Assembly: GCA_023489425.1 (NCBI GenBank)
Contig: JAMDCG010000010.1
Span: 1 to 57,254 of the forward strand
DNA: 57,254 nt
Source of the DNA: Thermoplasmatota archaeon
GTDB taxonomy: Archaea > Thermoplasmatota > Thermoplasmata > Thermoplasmatales > Thermoplasmataceae
Direction of reading: 5' to 3'
Shown here: one piece after another, positions 26,670 through 35,992 of the stretch
How positions within the stretch are numbered: the stretch's first letter is position 1
Layout of the letters: every line of letters begins with the position of its first letter
Program-made: the position numbers and the translations under genes
Notes under the pieces: model-generated
What the model was told of the DNA's origin: nothing
The model's database searches: none
Seen by the model: only the letters and a program-made list of their open reading frames with translations

Positions 26670-26752
26670 CGCTGGGAGGGAGATTCGAACTCCCGAGCTA
26701 CAGGAGCACAAGCTTTCCAGACTTGCGCCTTACCAGGCTAGGCTATCCCAGC
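26670..26752 (-). tRNA. tRNA-Ser (anticodon GGA)
   Basis: On the minus strand the acceptor stem GCTGGGA/TCCCAGC encloses a D arm (TAGCCTAGCCTGGTAAGGC), an anticodon stem CAAGT/GCTTG around CTGGAAA (anticodon GGA), a long class II variable arm, and a T arm with loop TTCGAAT. The discriminator is G, as in archaeal serine tRNAs. CCA is not encoded. T-rich sequence (CTTTTCTAGCTTTTC) follows and could terminate it. Confidence 0.95.
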
Positions 26753-26867
26753 TTGAACCTCAATTGTTTTAACATATTTATTACTTTAGAGAATTAAGAC
26801 TGTGTATAGGATAACATATATGGTATTCTATTTATATATCCTGAGATTATGATATAATGGTGGTTAC

Positions 26868-27320
26868 ATGACACAATTAAAAATTAAAAAGATCCTGTGT
26901 GCAGTTGATTTTTCTGACGAATCAAAAAAAGCGCTGGAATTTGCTTATTCACTCTCTTCCCAGATTCCTGGGTGCGAACTAGTGGTTATAAGCGTGCTGA
27001 GACCTATACCAACCCCCATTGGAGATTTTACCGGGGCAAATGAGACACTAATAGATGATGATCAGGATAACCTGAAAGCGGTCAGTGAAAAACTCAACAA
27101 CCTTGTGCATGATACCAAGGGAGACTGTATGGCAAAGATTACAGACAAGGCGGTACTCGGAAACCCTGTCGAGGAGATACTCAGGAACATAAACGAAGAA
27201 AAACCGGATCTGGTTGTAATGGGGAACAGGAAACACGGATTCAGGAAAGGCATTTTTACTGGTTCAGTTTCAGAGAGGGTATCAGCGGATTCTCCTGTGT
27301 CTGTATTGATTGTAAGATAA
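26868..27320 (+). CDS. Universal stress protein, UspA family
   Basis: A single-domain Usp of 150 residues. It starts with the family strand ILCAVDFSDESKKALEFA and ends with an ATP-binding pattern G-x2-G-x9-G-S (MGNRKHGFRKGIFTGSVSERV) followed by SPVSVLIVR. It is therefore probably an ATP-binding member. Cytoplasmic; a stress or energy-state role is inferred from the family. It stands alone, with a TATA-like TTATATATCC (about 26830-26839) roughly 30 nt upstream. Confidence 0.94.
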   Translation: MTQLKIKKILCAVDFSDESKKALEFAYSLSSQIPGCELVVISVLRPIPTPIGDFTGANETLIDDDQDNLKAVSEKLNNLVHDTKGDCMAKITDKAVLGNPVEEILRNINEEKPDLVVMGNRKHGFRKGIFTGSVSERVSADSPVSVLIVR

Positions 27321-27577
27321 TCCCTTTCCCTTTTCCAATAATAAAAATATACATTTTGATCTATAATGATTGGTTAGATCGGTTTCTGGTTTTAGGGATG
27401 TTAAACATCATGCGTAATAGGGTAGTTTTTCAGTAATAAAAAGAATCCAGCATTGATTGAATATGGAGACCTATTTTCCTGCCTATGACCTTAGGAATCT
27501 AATTAGTGAAATATCCATCTCCATAATCAAGATATAAGCTTTTGAAATGCTTTTAATTGAGTTTGCAATATCAATAT

Positions 27578-28942
27578 ATGTCAAGAATAGAAAAGGATGT
27601 AATAGGTGACGTAAAGATTGAAGATGATGAATATTATGGAATAAACACGTTCCGGGCCAGGAACAACTTCCAGATTTCCGGGATCGTTGAGGACAGAGAC
27701 CACATTAAGGCAATGACTATTGTGAAGAGATCCGCCGCAATTGCCAACAACAAGCTTAAGGCTCTCCCTGACGACAAGAAGGAGTATATTGTAAAGGCAG
27801 CTGATGAAGTCCTCAAGGGAAAATATGACACGCAGTTTGTAATTGACGTTTATCAGGCCGGAGCTGGAACTTCGTTCAACATGAATGCAAATGAAGTGAT
27901 CGCAAATGTTGCACTTGAATTGTGGGGAAAGAAAAAGGGAGAATACCAGTATCTCCATCCAAATGATCATGTTAACATGAGTCAATCAACAAATGATTCC
28001 TATCCGACTATGATGAGGATCAGCGCCATAATGAAGGCGGAAAGATATGTAGAAGAAATCAGGAATCTTATAAAGTCAATGGAGAAGAAGGCTGAGCAAT
28101 TTAAAAATAGCAAGAAGCCAGGAAGGACACATCTTCAGGATGCTGCACCTGTTACGCTTGGAATGGAATTTTCTGCATATGCCTACACTTTGAAGAAAAA
28201 CCTGAAGGATTTCGAGAACTCAATGGATTTCATTCTTGAACTCAACATCGGCGGTACAGCAACGGGTACAGGGATAAATACACCAAAGGGATACAAGGAG
28301 GAGATTGTTAAGGAAATTTCTAGTTTTACTGGATTTAACTTCAGGACAAGTGATAATCTGCCAGGGATAATGGAATTCCAGTCAGATTTTGCAAGGATGA
28401 TGAATGCAATTGCAGTCAACGCACTCGATATAAACAAAATGGCAAATGACATAAGATTGATGTATTCTGGACCTGGAGCTGGGCTCCACGAGATATTTAT
28501 TCCGGCGGTGCAGCAGGGATCCTCAATCATGCCAGGGAAGATAAACCCTTCAATAGCAGAGGCAATGAACATGATATGCCATTCAACCATAGGAGCCCAG
28601 CAGGCACTGAACATGTCAGTCCAGGCAGGACAGCTTGAACTTAATGTGATGATGCCAAACATTGATTATGAACTATCAAGGTCCCTTGAGATCATGACGA
28701 ACGGAATGAAGATGTTCAGGACATTGTTGATTGATGGTATAAACGTGAATGAAGAAGCATGCAATGAACATCTCTCAAAGAGCTTCGGATCAGCAGCACT
28801 GTTGAACCCCGTTCTCGGGTACGATACAGTGGCAAAGGTGGTGAAGGAGGCACTTGATACACACAGATCAATAAAGGAAATAGCACTTAAAACTGGAAAG
28901 ATAACTGAGGAACAGTATACAAAGATAATGACAGGAAAGTGA
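27578..28942 (+). CDS. aspA: Aspartate ammonia-lyase (aspartase/fumarase superfamily)
   Basis: Likely converts aspartate to fumarate and ammonia. The 454-residue protein shows the N-terminal aspartase pattern DVIGDVKIEDDEYYGINTFRARNNFQISG (written here only as its key blocks YYGINTFRA and NNFQISG), QSTNDSYPT, GRTHLQDA, and the superfamily signature GSSIMPGKINP. Class II fumarases carry WGAQT where this has YYGINT, so aspartase is the better call, though fumarase cannot be excluded. The frame opens at 27557, but ATG 27578 follows TTTTAATT (27551-27558) by about 24 nt and gives the family-like start MSRIEKD. Confidence 0.9.
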   Translation: MSRIEKDVIGDVKIEDDEYYGINTFRARNNFQISGIVEDRDHIKAMTIVKRSAAIANNKLKALPDDKKEYIVKAADEVLKGKYDTQFVIDVYQAGAGTSFNMNANEVIANVALELWGKKKGEYQYLHPNDHVNMSQSTNDSYPTMMRISAIMKAERYVEEIRNLIKSMEKKAEQFKNSKKPGRTHLQDAAPVTLGMEFSAYAYTLKKNLKDFENSMDFILELNIGGTATGTGINTPKGYKEEIVKEISSFTGFNFRTSDNLPGIMEFQSDFARMMNAIAVNALDINKMANDIRLMYSGPGAGLHEIFIPAVQQGSSIMPGKINPSIAEAMNMICHSTIGAQQALNMSVQAGQLELNVMMPNIDYELSRSLEIMTNGMKMFRTLLIDGINVNEEACNEHLSKSFGSAALLNPVLGYDTVAKVVKEALDTHRSIKEIALKTGKITEEQYTKIMTGK

Positions 28943-28995
28943 TTCGAAAGCACAAAAATGGCAATCCATCACTTCATGTAAATAATGAAGTTACC

Positions 28996-29604
28996 CTATT
29001 TATTCAATTTCAGGATGTAATTCATATATACGTGGTTTTTAGGTTGATAAGTTTTCATTTCCATAATTTCAAAGTGGGTCCCATCCAGTAAAGCCCCTAT
29101 CTTATTTTCGGTGAACATTTCAAAATATCTGATGTAATTTGAATCACCCAGCTTTCTTTCTTCATTTCTTTCTCCCCTGATCACACCGAGTAGCATTATT
29201 GTGCCATTCTTCATGTTTTCAGATAGCTTCATGAGAAGTTTTCTTGATTCCTCAAAGGAAATATGTATCAGGGACGAGTATGCCCAAACTCCTTCGTAGT
29301 CTGAAAGATCTATGTTAAGGTCCCTTATGTCTGAGATGATAGTGGTGAATCCTTTCTTCCTTGTCTGTTCTGCCATCTTTTCGGATGCATCCACACATAG
29401 TACCTCCAGCCCTGCATCTCTTAGAATTATGGCGTCCCTGCCTGGGCCACTTCCCAGGTCAATAACCCTGTTCCCGTTTAAATTCCTTGTAAAATCTTGA
29501 ACTATATCCTCAGGAAAACCATCCCAGAAATCTGAGGTTTCTGCATCGTATACATCACTATATACATCGTATGCTTTGATAGTCCTGTCATCTTTCATCT
29601 TCAT
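28996..29604 (-). CDS. Class I SAM-dependent methyltransferase
   Basis: A 202-residue Rossmann methyltransferase with motif I VIDLGSGPGRDAI, an acidic residue ending strand 2 (VLCVDASEKM), and the motif IV region YEGVWAYSSLIHI. The sequence after it (FEESRKLLMKLSENMKNGTIMLLGVIRGE) is typical of small-molecule methyltransferases. The substrate is not evident. Divergent from the amidohydrolase gene, with which it shares an AT-rich promoter region of 127 nt. Confidence 0.88.
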   Translation of the reverse strand: MKMKDDRTIKAYDVYSDVYDAETSDFWDGFPEDIVQDFTRNLNGNRVIDLGSGPGRDAIILRDAGLEVLCVDASEKMAEQTRKKGFTTIISDIRDLNIDLSDYEGVWAYSSLIHISFEESRKLLMKLSENMKNGTIMLLGVIRGERNEERKLGDSNYIRYFEMFTENKIGALLDGTHFEIMEMKTYQPKNHVYMNYILKLNK

Positions 29605-29731
29605 GATATTTGATCCTTCATAGAAATTAGAGATATATATTTTAAAATGACCTTATTTTTCTGCCTCCATCGTATATTATAATTTCGTGACCTGCGATAA
29701 TATTAAATCTATTAGTCTCATCCCATAAAAT

Positions 29732-30865
29732 ATGAAAGCAGTAAAGGCAAATTTGCTCTATGACGGAAAGGCATCGCAGAAAGATGTGTATATCGAATTT
29801 GATGGAAACACAATAAAAAATGTTTCACAGAAGAAACCCGAGTGTGATATTGTAGCAGAGGGCATTGTTACGCCAGCATTCATAGATCCACACAGCCATA
29901 TAGGCCTTGACAGGGCAGGAGAACCAGGATCAGAAAGTGAAGCCAATGACAAGCTTGACTCGATGATTCCACTGGGGAGAGCTGTGGATGGAGTGTACAT
30001 GGATGATCATGCATTCAGGGAATCCGTAGAAAGTGGTGTTTTGTACTCTGTTGTTCTTCCTGGAAGCGGAAACATAATTGGTGGAATGGGGTCGCTCCTA
30101 AGAAATTTCTCTTCAAATATAAAGGATGCTTTTGTAAATGACATTGGCGTAAAGATGGCGCTTGGATATAATCCGAGGAGCACCACTGAATGGAAGGGAA
30201 AAAGACCAACTACAAGAATGGGTGTTGGAGCGATAATCAGAGAAAAATTTACAATGGCTCAAAAAACATCAAACCTCCTGGATCAGGGAAAGAAGACAAT
30301 TGATGAAATTGATGTAGAGACAGAATTCCTTATCAAGCTCATAAAGGGTGAATACAGGATAATGTGCCACCTTCACAAGGAAGATGATGCCCTCTTCCTG
30401 ATGTCGCTTGTTGACAAATTCGGCATCAAGCCAATAATCAATCATGGAATGGATTTTCACAGCAAGGACATATTTGAGGAGATAAAGAGGAGAGACCTCT
30501 CTCTGGTTTACGGTCCGCTTGATTCACACCCATACAAGGTAGAGCTGAAACATGAATCATGGAGGAATGTTGGACTCGTCCAGAATTCTGGTGTGAGATT
30601 TTCCCTCATTTCCGATCATCCCGTTATACTCCAGAGGACGCTCTTCCTGACCACAAGACATTTCATGAGATTTGGGGCAACGAAAGAGCAGTGTGTTTCC
30701 TATGTTTCATCACGCCCTGCAGAAATCCTTGGCCTGAATGACCTTGGAACTGTTGAAAAGGGAAAGCTTGCCTCATTTTCGGTGTGGAACAAGGATCCTT
30801 TTGAACTGGATGCCTACCCGAAATCTGTATTCGGTGAGGGCAAACTGGTTCATGAAGAGAACTGA
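29732..30865 (+). CDS. Amidohydrolase family protein (imidazolonepropionase-related)
   Basis: A metal-dependent hydrolase of 377 residues. The metal site is visible as IDPHSHIGLD (His54, His56), CHLHKEDD, INHGMD and the late Asp in SLISDHPV. The C-terminal beta part (GTVEKGKLASFSVWNKDPFEL) is typical. It belongs to the group annotated in archaea as imidazolonepropionase-related; it is clearly different from the true HutI at 33.2 kb. The reaction is not defined. Confidence 0.88.
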   Translation: MKAVKANLLYDGKASQKDVYIEFDGNTIKNVSQKKPECDIVAEGIVTPAFIDPHSHIGLDRAGEPGSESEANDKLDSMIPLGRAVDGVYMDDHAFRESVESGVLYSVVLPGSGNIIGGMGSLLRNFSSNIKDAFVNDIGVKMALGYNPRSTTEWKGKRPTTRMGVGAIIREKFTMAQKTSNLLDQGKKTIDEIDVETEFLIKLIKGEYRIMCHLHKEDDALFLMSLVDKFGIKPIINHGMDFHSKDIFEEIKRRDLSLVYGPLDSHPYKVELKHESWRNVGLVQNSGVRFSLISDHPVILQRTLFLTTRHFMRFGATKEQCVSYVSSRPAEILGLNDLGTVEKGKLASFSVWNKDPFELDAYPKSVFGEGKLVHEEN

Positions 30866-30912
30866 AATTGTGGTCATTCATAATTCCATAAAACTTATTT
30901 TTAAATGAAAAC

Positions 30913-30930
30913 TTTTAACTGTAGTTAAAA
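30913..30930 (+). promoter_or_regulatory. Perfect inverted repeat before the methylthiotransferase gene
   Basis: TTTTAAC and GTTAAAA are perfect complements separated by TGTA. The element ends 13 nt before the ATG at 30944 and so overlaps the expected TATA position. It could be a dimeric regulator site, or partly a TATA-rich coincidence. Confidence 0.35.
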
Positions 30931-30943
30931 TTCCCATAGGTAG

Positions 30944-32161
30944 ATGTCAAGGAAGATTTATGTTGAATCATATGGCTGCACTCAGGAAAAATCTGAGACG
31001 GGGCTTTATGTCAACAGGATAATGGAAGATGGAGATAGAATAACACAGGACCCTGAGGATGCGGATCTGAGGGTGATTGGAACATGTGTTGTTATCAAGA
31101 AATCAGAAAATAAGATGCTGGAAAGAATCGGTTATCTTTCAGAGCTTGGGCAGACTACAGTTATTGGGTGTTTACCTCCCATATCATCTGGAACACTTGT
31201 GGAAAAAAACGTGAATGTGATCAGTCAAAGTGAGTTCAGGGAACTGTATAAAGGTGGGATGGATGATATAGAAATAAAGGAGCCTTCCATTCTTGACGGA
31301 GTGCCGATCAACCAGGGTTGCACCGGTAACTGCAATTTCTGTATTTCAAGAGTGGCAAGAGGGAAACTACTTTCCAGAGCCCCTGAAAAAATATGCAGCC
31401 AGATAGGAATGATACTTGAAAGAGGTAAGAAGGAGATAAGAATAAGTTCTCTAGATACTGCAGCATATGGAAAGGATATTGGCGTCAGGCTTCCGGATCT
31501 TGTTAAGAAAATTACATCCATAGATGACTTTTTCAGGTTGAGAATAGGGATGATGGAACCCAAAAATACTGAGGAAATACTTGATGAACTGATCAGCTCA
31601 TACAGAAATGAGAAGGTGTTCAAGTTCCTTCACTTACCTGTACAGGATGGGGATGATCGCATACTTGAACTCATGAACAGGGAATATTCAGTAAGATCAT
31701 ATTTTGATATAAATGAAAAATTCAGGCACGCTTTCAAAGACAGTGTTTTTTCCACTGACATAATTGTTGGCTACCCTGGCAGCGATGAAGAGTCTTTTCA
31801 AAAAACATGCGAATTGCTTTACAGGAGCAGGCCGGATATAGTTAATATCACAACCTTTTCTCCCAGACAGTACACGAGGGATTTTAACAAGAAGATGCCA
31901 CAATCAAACCTCATAAAGAAGTGGAGTGGAGAATATACGGGGATTCATAAGGAAATTTTGAGTGACAATCAATCGAAATTTATTGGACAGGAAAGGAGGA
32001 TATTTGTCACCGAGGTTGGAAAGACTGGAACTGTTATTGGAAGGGATGAGTCATACAGGCCTGTTGTCGTGAAGAACGAGATTCCTCTTTATTCCATGAT
32101 AGATGTAGAAATTGTTGAAACCGGACCAACTTATTTAATAGGAAAACAACTCAGGGCATAG
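30944..32161 (+). CDS. Radical SAM tRNA methylthiotransferase (archaeal MtaB/CDKAL1-like)
   Basis: Adds a methylthio group to threonylcarbamoyl-adenosine 37 of tRNAs reading ANN codons. The N-terminal UPF0004 domain has its cluster cysteines Cys12 (YGCTQ), Cys48 (GTCVV) and Cys76 (IGCLP). The radical SAM core has Cys126, Cys130 and Cys133 (GCTGNCNFC). A C-terminal TRAM-like part (about 340-405) binds RNA. The motif YGCTQEKSE, with Gln after Thr, is the archaeal/eukaryotic form. Its end overlaps dph2 by 11 nt convergently. Confidence 0.92.
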   Translation: MSRKIYVESYGCTQEKSETGLYVNRIMEDGDRITQDPEDADLRVIGTCVVIKKSENKMLERIGYLSELGQTTVIGCLPPISSGTLVEKNVNVISQSEFRELYKGGMDDIEIKEPSILDGVPINQGCTGNCNFCISRVARGKLLSRAPEKICSQIGMILERGKKEIRISSLDTAAYGKDIGVRLPDLVKKITSIDDFFRLRIGMMEPKNTEEILDELISSYRNEKVFKFLHLPVQDGDDRILELMNREYSVRSYFDINEKFRHAFKDSVFSTDIIVGYPGSDEESFQKTCELLYRSRPDIVNITTFSPRQYTRDFNKKMPQSNLIKKWSGEYTGIHKEILSDNQSKFIGQERRIFVTEVGKTGTVIGRDESYRPVVVKNEIPLYSMIDVEIVETGPTYLIGKQLRA

Positions 32162-33152
32162 TATCAACATTTACTATCTCATCCATGATATATTTCCCGT
32201 TTCCCTTCTTCTTGAATATCATGTTGAATTCCTGTGCTGTCAGTATGGGGCTCTTGTACCTGTCAAAATCATCGGTTGCCACCCTTGGACATCCTGTGAA
32301 GATTATGCAGTCTGCCATCATGTTTTCGAATTCCACTGGTGATGATTCATTGGAATATGCAAGCACGGCACTTTTCCCCATATCCTGAACCTCTTTCATC
32401 ATTTTTTCTGCGAGTTTCATCCTGTACTGGCCTACCTTTGTGTCAACCACTATCACAAACTTTTCTGCCTCGAGTGCCCTGGCCATGTTAGCATATCTTC
32501 TTCTTATATGCCTGTCAGCCTCATCTTTCATTGATCTGAGCTTGAATGGTTCACTCATGTCCAGTATGAATACCTCTTTTTCGACAGATAGTTGAGCTCC
32601 AAGGGCATGAAATACCCCTGTAGATACAATAATATGGCAATCAACCCTGCTTTCCTGATCATGTAATGGGCTAAAATTACAACCAAGCAACTGCCCATCA
32701 TATTTCAGCCTGCTGTCATGCTTTCCCATGCTAACATTAAATCCCTTTTCCTTAAGGAATTTAGAAAATTCCTCTGCACTCTGCCTGTACTGTATGGAAT
32801 ATGCCAGATCAATGTTTTTATAATTCTTGTTTTCTAATTCTACCAGGTCGAGGTCGTTAAAGCTTCTGTGATCCTCGTTTACATATTCCTCAAAAATTAC
32901 CGGGACCTTATAATTTACATTTGGTATTTCCGTGTGACCCAGTTGAACTACTGCGTCCACATTCTTCCATTCATCCATTGTTCCGGTGTCACAGGCTCCA
33001 TAAAAACCAGATGAGCTCACCACCACGTTAAAATTCTTTGAAAGTTCGTTGAAATATTCGAACACATGGGGTTTCAGTCCATCCGGTAACTGCAATAATA
33101 TCCTCCTGGCATTTATTTCCTTTAGTTTGTCTATGACCCTTCCTGGGTCCAT
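32151..33152 (-). CDS. dph2: Diphthamide biosynthesis enzyme Dph2 (2-(3-amino-3-carboxypropyl)histidine synthase)
   Basis: Transfers an aminocarboxypropyl group from SAM to the elongation factor 2 histidine, the first step to diphthamide. The 333-residue protein holds three cluster cysteines in their usual contexts: Cys54 (FYGACD), Cys158 (LLGCNFSP) and Cys288 (FTGCPRVATDD). QLPDGLKP near residue 21 is a family mark. The frame opens at TTG 33161; the ATG at 33152 gives the better start. It lies 24 nt after hutI and is the last gene of a five-gene operon. Confidence 0.94.
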   Translation of the reverse strand: MDPGRVIDKLKEINARRILLQLPDGLKPHVFEYFNELSKNFNVVVSSSGFYGACDTGTMDEWKNVDAVVQLGHTEIPNVNYKVPVIFEEYVNEDHRSFNDLDLVELENKNYKNIDLAYSIQYRQSAEEFSKFLKEKGFNVSMGKHDSRLKYDGQLLGCNFSPLHDQESRVDCHIIVSTGVFHALGAQLSVEKEVFILDMSEPFKLRSMKDEADRHIRRRYANMARALEAEKFVIVVDTKVGQYRMKLAEKMMKEVQDMGKSAVLAYSNESSPVEFENMMADCIIFTGCPRVATDDFDRYKSPILTAQEFNMIFKKKGNGKYIMDEIVNVDTMP

Positions 33153-33176
33153 GTACGTCAATGGAATGATATTTGA

Positions 33177-34427
33177 TCAGGGTTTAATGCTTTTTCTCAT
33201 AAATTTTTTCATGTCCATAATCCTGCCTCCCTGAATGACTGTAATCTGTGTGTTTGCCCAGTCATAAAATATGTCCCTGATATCCCTTGCGGAAATAATC
33301 AGCAGATCTGCGTCTGCTCCATGATGTAAATTTCCCTTGACGCCATCCAGTCCCAGGGAATGGGCCGGTATGGTTGTGAGTCCATTGAACAATTCCTCAG
33401 CACTCATATGGCAGTTACGTATGGCAAGATTTCCATGAAACTTGATGTCGGTGACTGGATTGAGAGGTGATATGTCCGAAGCGACCGCAACAGGTATGTG
33501 CCTGTTAATCCACTCCCTGCTGTCAACATATTTCTCACCAAGTGAAAATGCTGTTCCTGGTAGAATTGTCGCCACAAGGTCTTTGCCTTTTACCCTTTCC
33601 ATATTTTCACTGGATGTGTGAAGAAGGTGATCTGCAGATTTTACAGGAAACTCATCAGTGAGCTCCAGTGCACCCACATCACTGATTTCATCGGCGTGAA
33701 TCCTGAGACCAATACCAAGCTCAGCTGCCTTCCTGAAGAAGATAGAAGTTTCTTCCTTTGTGAATGCCCCTTCATCACAGAATGAGTCCACGAAATCTGC
33801 TCTTTTATAAAGTTCTGGAAGTATGATTTCAGTGCTTTCCCTGACGTATTCATCCTTTTTTCTATCTGGCGGCATCGCATGCAATGGTAATAGTGTCTTC
33901 ACTATGTGAACTGGTAAATTTGATGCCATTATATCCATGGCATCCAGCAATTTTCTCTCATTTTCAAGATCCAGGCCGTAACCTGTTTTCACTTCTATGG
34001 TTGTTACCCCATTTTCAATGTGGTTCAGTAACCTTTTAGTAGATTGCATAACAATCTGTTCTGTTGAGCAGGCTCTTGTATCCCTTACTGTTTTCAGAAT
34101 CCCATTCCCACTTTTCAGGAGGTCTATATATTTTGTCCCCATTGCCCTCAGCACAAATTCCTCGCTCCTCTCCCCACAGTATGCGAGATGTGTATGACTG
34201 TCGACAAAGCCTGGTGTAACAATCATTCCAGTGGCATCTATAATTTCATACCCTTCATTTCTGCCTGATATACTCCCCGTGGAAACTATGGAACCTATGT
34301 GTTTTCCATTCAGTATTATGGAACTGTCCTGAAATATGGTTACGTTTTCCTGATTCCCATTTCTAACTGACCCAATTGGTTCTGGAACATAGATCTTATC
34401 AGGATTGAATATGACCTTATTCTTCAT
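33177..34427 (-). CDS. hutI: Imidazolonepropionase
   Basis: Hydrolyses 4-imidazolone-5-propanoate to formiminoglutamate in histidine degradation. The 416 residues contain VTPGFVDSHTHLAYCGERSEEF-type metal site (HTH, then GERSEEF which is HutI-specific), EVKTGYGLDLE, IRIHADEISDVGALEL in the form RIHADE, SADHLLHTS, and VASDISPLNPVTD near 310. No other hut gene is in the window. Starts 6 nt after the prepilin peptidase gene. Confidence 0.94.
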   Translation of the reverse strand: MKNKVIFNPDKIYVPEPIGSVRNGNQENVTIFQDSSIILNGKHIGSIVSTGSISGRNEGYEIIDATGMIVTPGFVDSHTHLAYCGERSEEFVLRAMGTKYIDLLKSGNGILKTVRDTRACSTEQIVMQSTKRLLNHIENGVTTIEVKTGYGLDLENERKLLDAMDIMASNLPVHIVKTLLPLHAMPPDRKKDEYVRESTEIILPELYKRADFVDSFCDEGAFTKEETSIFFRKAAELGIGLRIHADEISDVGALELTDEFPVKSADHLLHTSSENMERVKGKDLVATILPGTAFSLGEKYVDSREWINRHIPVAVASDISPLNPVTDIKFHGNLAIRNCHMSAEELFNGLTTIPAHSLGLDGVKGNLHHGADADLLIISARDIRDIFYDWANTQITVIQGGRIMDMKKFMRKSIKP

Positions 34428-34433
34428 AATTAC

Positions 34434-35135
34434 TCATATCACCACCGATAATGAAACAGATAGAACAGTCAGCATAAAAGCTATGGTTATGAATACCATG
34501 AACGGTATGTTATAAGATACATATTCATTGCCCTTAATTGTGATTCTCCTGAACTCTATATCGCTTAGGTTTATCGTGTCGTTCACCCCTGCGCGGTAAG
34601 AAAATTTTCCAGTTTTCATATATGTGTAATAGAGTGAAAAAACCAGCGCAACAACAGAGCTTAATCCGAGATTCAAAAAGAATATAATTGAAAAAGGCAG
34701 CCTTATTAATGAGTACGAAACCGTAAGATAAAAATTAGCAGTCGAAAATATTATGAGAACCAGGCCCTTTATGTCCCCAACTCCAAAAAGAACCTCCCCT
34801 ATTACCATGTTTGCAAATATAATTTCTATAATCCATGGAATTATGAGATCAGGTTCCCAAAGTATGATCATGGCAGAGCCTGCTATTGATATGATTATAG
34901 ATAGTGTGATGAACAAACGGGTTTTCTTGGCAAAAAACAGCAGGGCAAACATCATAGTGCTCAAAACAGAGAACAGTTCTATTTTGAAAAATATGACATT
35001 GATTATGATGCTTATTAAAAATGCTGGCACAAATATTAGATACCAAATCCTCCTTTTCTTCAGGTCATAATAGGAAGAAATGACCAGTGAGAGAATAAGA
35101 ATGAAATATAGTAGACTGCTTAAAATTTCATTCAT
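34434..35135 (-). CDS. Archaeal prepilin peptidase (A24 family, PibD/FlaK-like)
   Basis: Aspartic membrane protease that cleaves class III signal peptides of archaellins, pilins and binding proteins. The 233-residue form has catalytic Asp24 in SYYDLKKRRI and Asp111 in the GxGD motif FGVGDIKGL (108-111), plus about six to eight membrane helices. ATG 35135 overlaps the preceding stop in ATGAATGA, indicating translational coupling; the frame stays open to 35168. No pilin or archaellin genes are adjacent. Confidence 0.9.
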   Translation of the reverse strand: MNEILSSLLYFILILSLVISSYYDLKKRRIWYLIFVPAFLISIIINVIFFKIELFSVLSTMMFALLFFAKKTRLFITLSIIISIAGSAMIILWEPDLIIPWIIEIIFANMVIGEVLFGVGDIKGLVLIIFSTANFYLTVSYSLIRLPFSIIFFLNLGLSSVVALVFSLYYTYMKTGKFSYRAGVNDTINLSDIEFRRITIKGNEYVSYNIPFMVFITIAFMLTVLSVSLSVVI

Positions 35136-35988
35136 TTTTCTTCTTTGTATAGAAGAGGGAGACTGCACTCATATCATCCTGGCCGTGTTCACCCATTTCA
35201 ATTGAGTATATGCTTTTGGATATTGCACCCAGGAACGATGGTATTCCAAGCTTGCTCTGCTCTTCCAGTGCATAATTAAGGTCCTTATATTGATGAGCAA
35301 GTAAGAATTGTGGAGAAAAATCCTGCTCCTGCATCTTTCTTGCCTTCAAATCAAGTATTTTTGATGCTGCTCCACCTGCCTGTACCGCCTCCGTGAAGAC
35401 ATCATCATTTATCCCAAGTTCTCTTGCAAGACACATTCCTTCGGAGACAGCAATCATATTTATTCCCATTATGAGATTATTCACCAGTTTCATGGCTATT
35501 CCCTTTCCAGGACCTCCTGCATATATCTGTTTTGATGTGAATGTTTTCAGCATTGGGACAACTCTGAGAAACGAATCCCTTGAACCACCACAGGAAGCGG
35601 CCAGAGTTCCAGTTTCTGCAGCTGGAACACTTCCGATTACAGGGCAGTCAAGGTACTCAAACCCGGAATCCGTGCATAACTTGTGATTATTAAGACTTTG
35701 CTCCATGGATATTGTTGACATATCAACTATTAATTTGTTCTTTCCGTTGTGAGTTTCCACTATTTCGCTTAGTACTGAAGCAGATGCTGCGGAGTCTGTT
35801 ACTATCATGAAAATGATGTCAGAACTGCTAACAACGTCTGGAATTGTTTTCGCCGCTATTTTCCTGATTTCTTGTGGAATCTTCGATTCTGTCCTGTTGT
35901 ACACTGACGCAATTGAGAATTTCTCCCCTATCCTCCTTGAAATTGGAATGCCCATTCTTCCCATTCCAATAAATCCTATCTTTTCCAT
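35128..35988 (-). CDS. 3-hydroxyisobutyrate dehydrogenase-like NAD(P)-dependent oxidoreductase
   Basis: A beta-hydroxyacid dehydrogenase of 286 residues. The Rossmann start IGFIGMGRMGIPISRRI is the family signature, CPVIGSVPAAETGTLA resembles the substrate-binding segment, and KLVNNLIMGINM carries the catalytic Lys. Members act on 3-hydroxyisobutyrate, tartronate semialdehyde, or succinic semialdehyde (GLYR-like). The precise substrate is not determinable. It starts 4 nt after the metallo-hydrolase. Confidence 0.9.
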   Translation of the reverse strand: MEKIGFIGMGRMGIPISRRIGEKFSIASVYNRTESKIPQEIRKIAAKTIPDVVSSSDIIFMIVTDSAASASVLSEIVETHNGKNKLIVDMSTISMEQSLNNHKLCTDSGFEYLDCPVIGSVPAAETGTLAASCGGSRDSFLRVVPMLKTFTSKQIYAGGPGKGIAMKLVNNLIMGINMIAVSEGMCLARELGINDDVFTEAVQAGGAASKILDLKARKMQEQDFSPQFLLAHQYKDLNYALEEQSKLGIPSFLGAISKSIYSIEMGEHGQDDMSAVSLFYTKKKNE

Positions 35989-35992
35989 TTAA

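Noticed and set aside
28183..28662. 159-codon frame antisense to the aspartase gene
   Set aside because: It lies wholly opposite conserved aspartase motifs; its hydrophobic look follows from the complementary codons.
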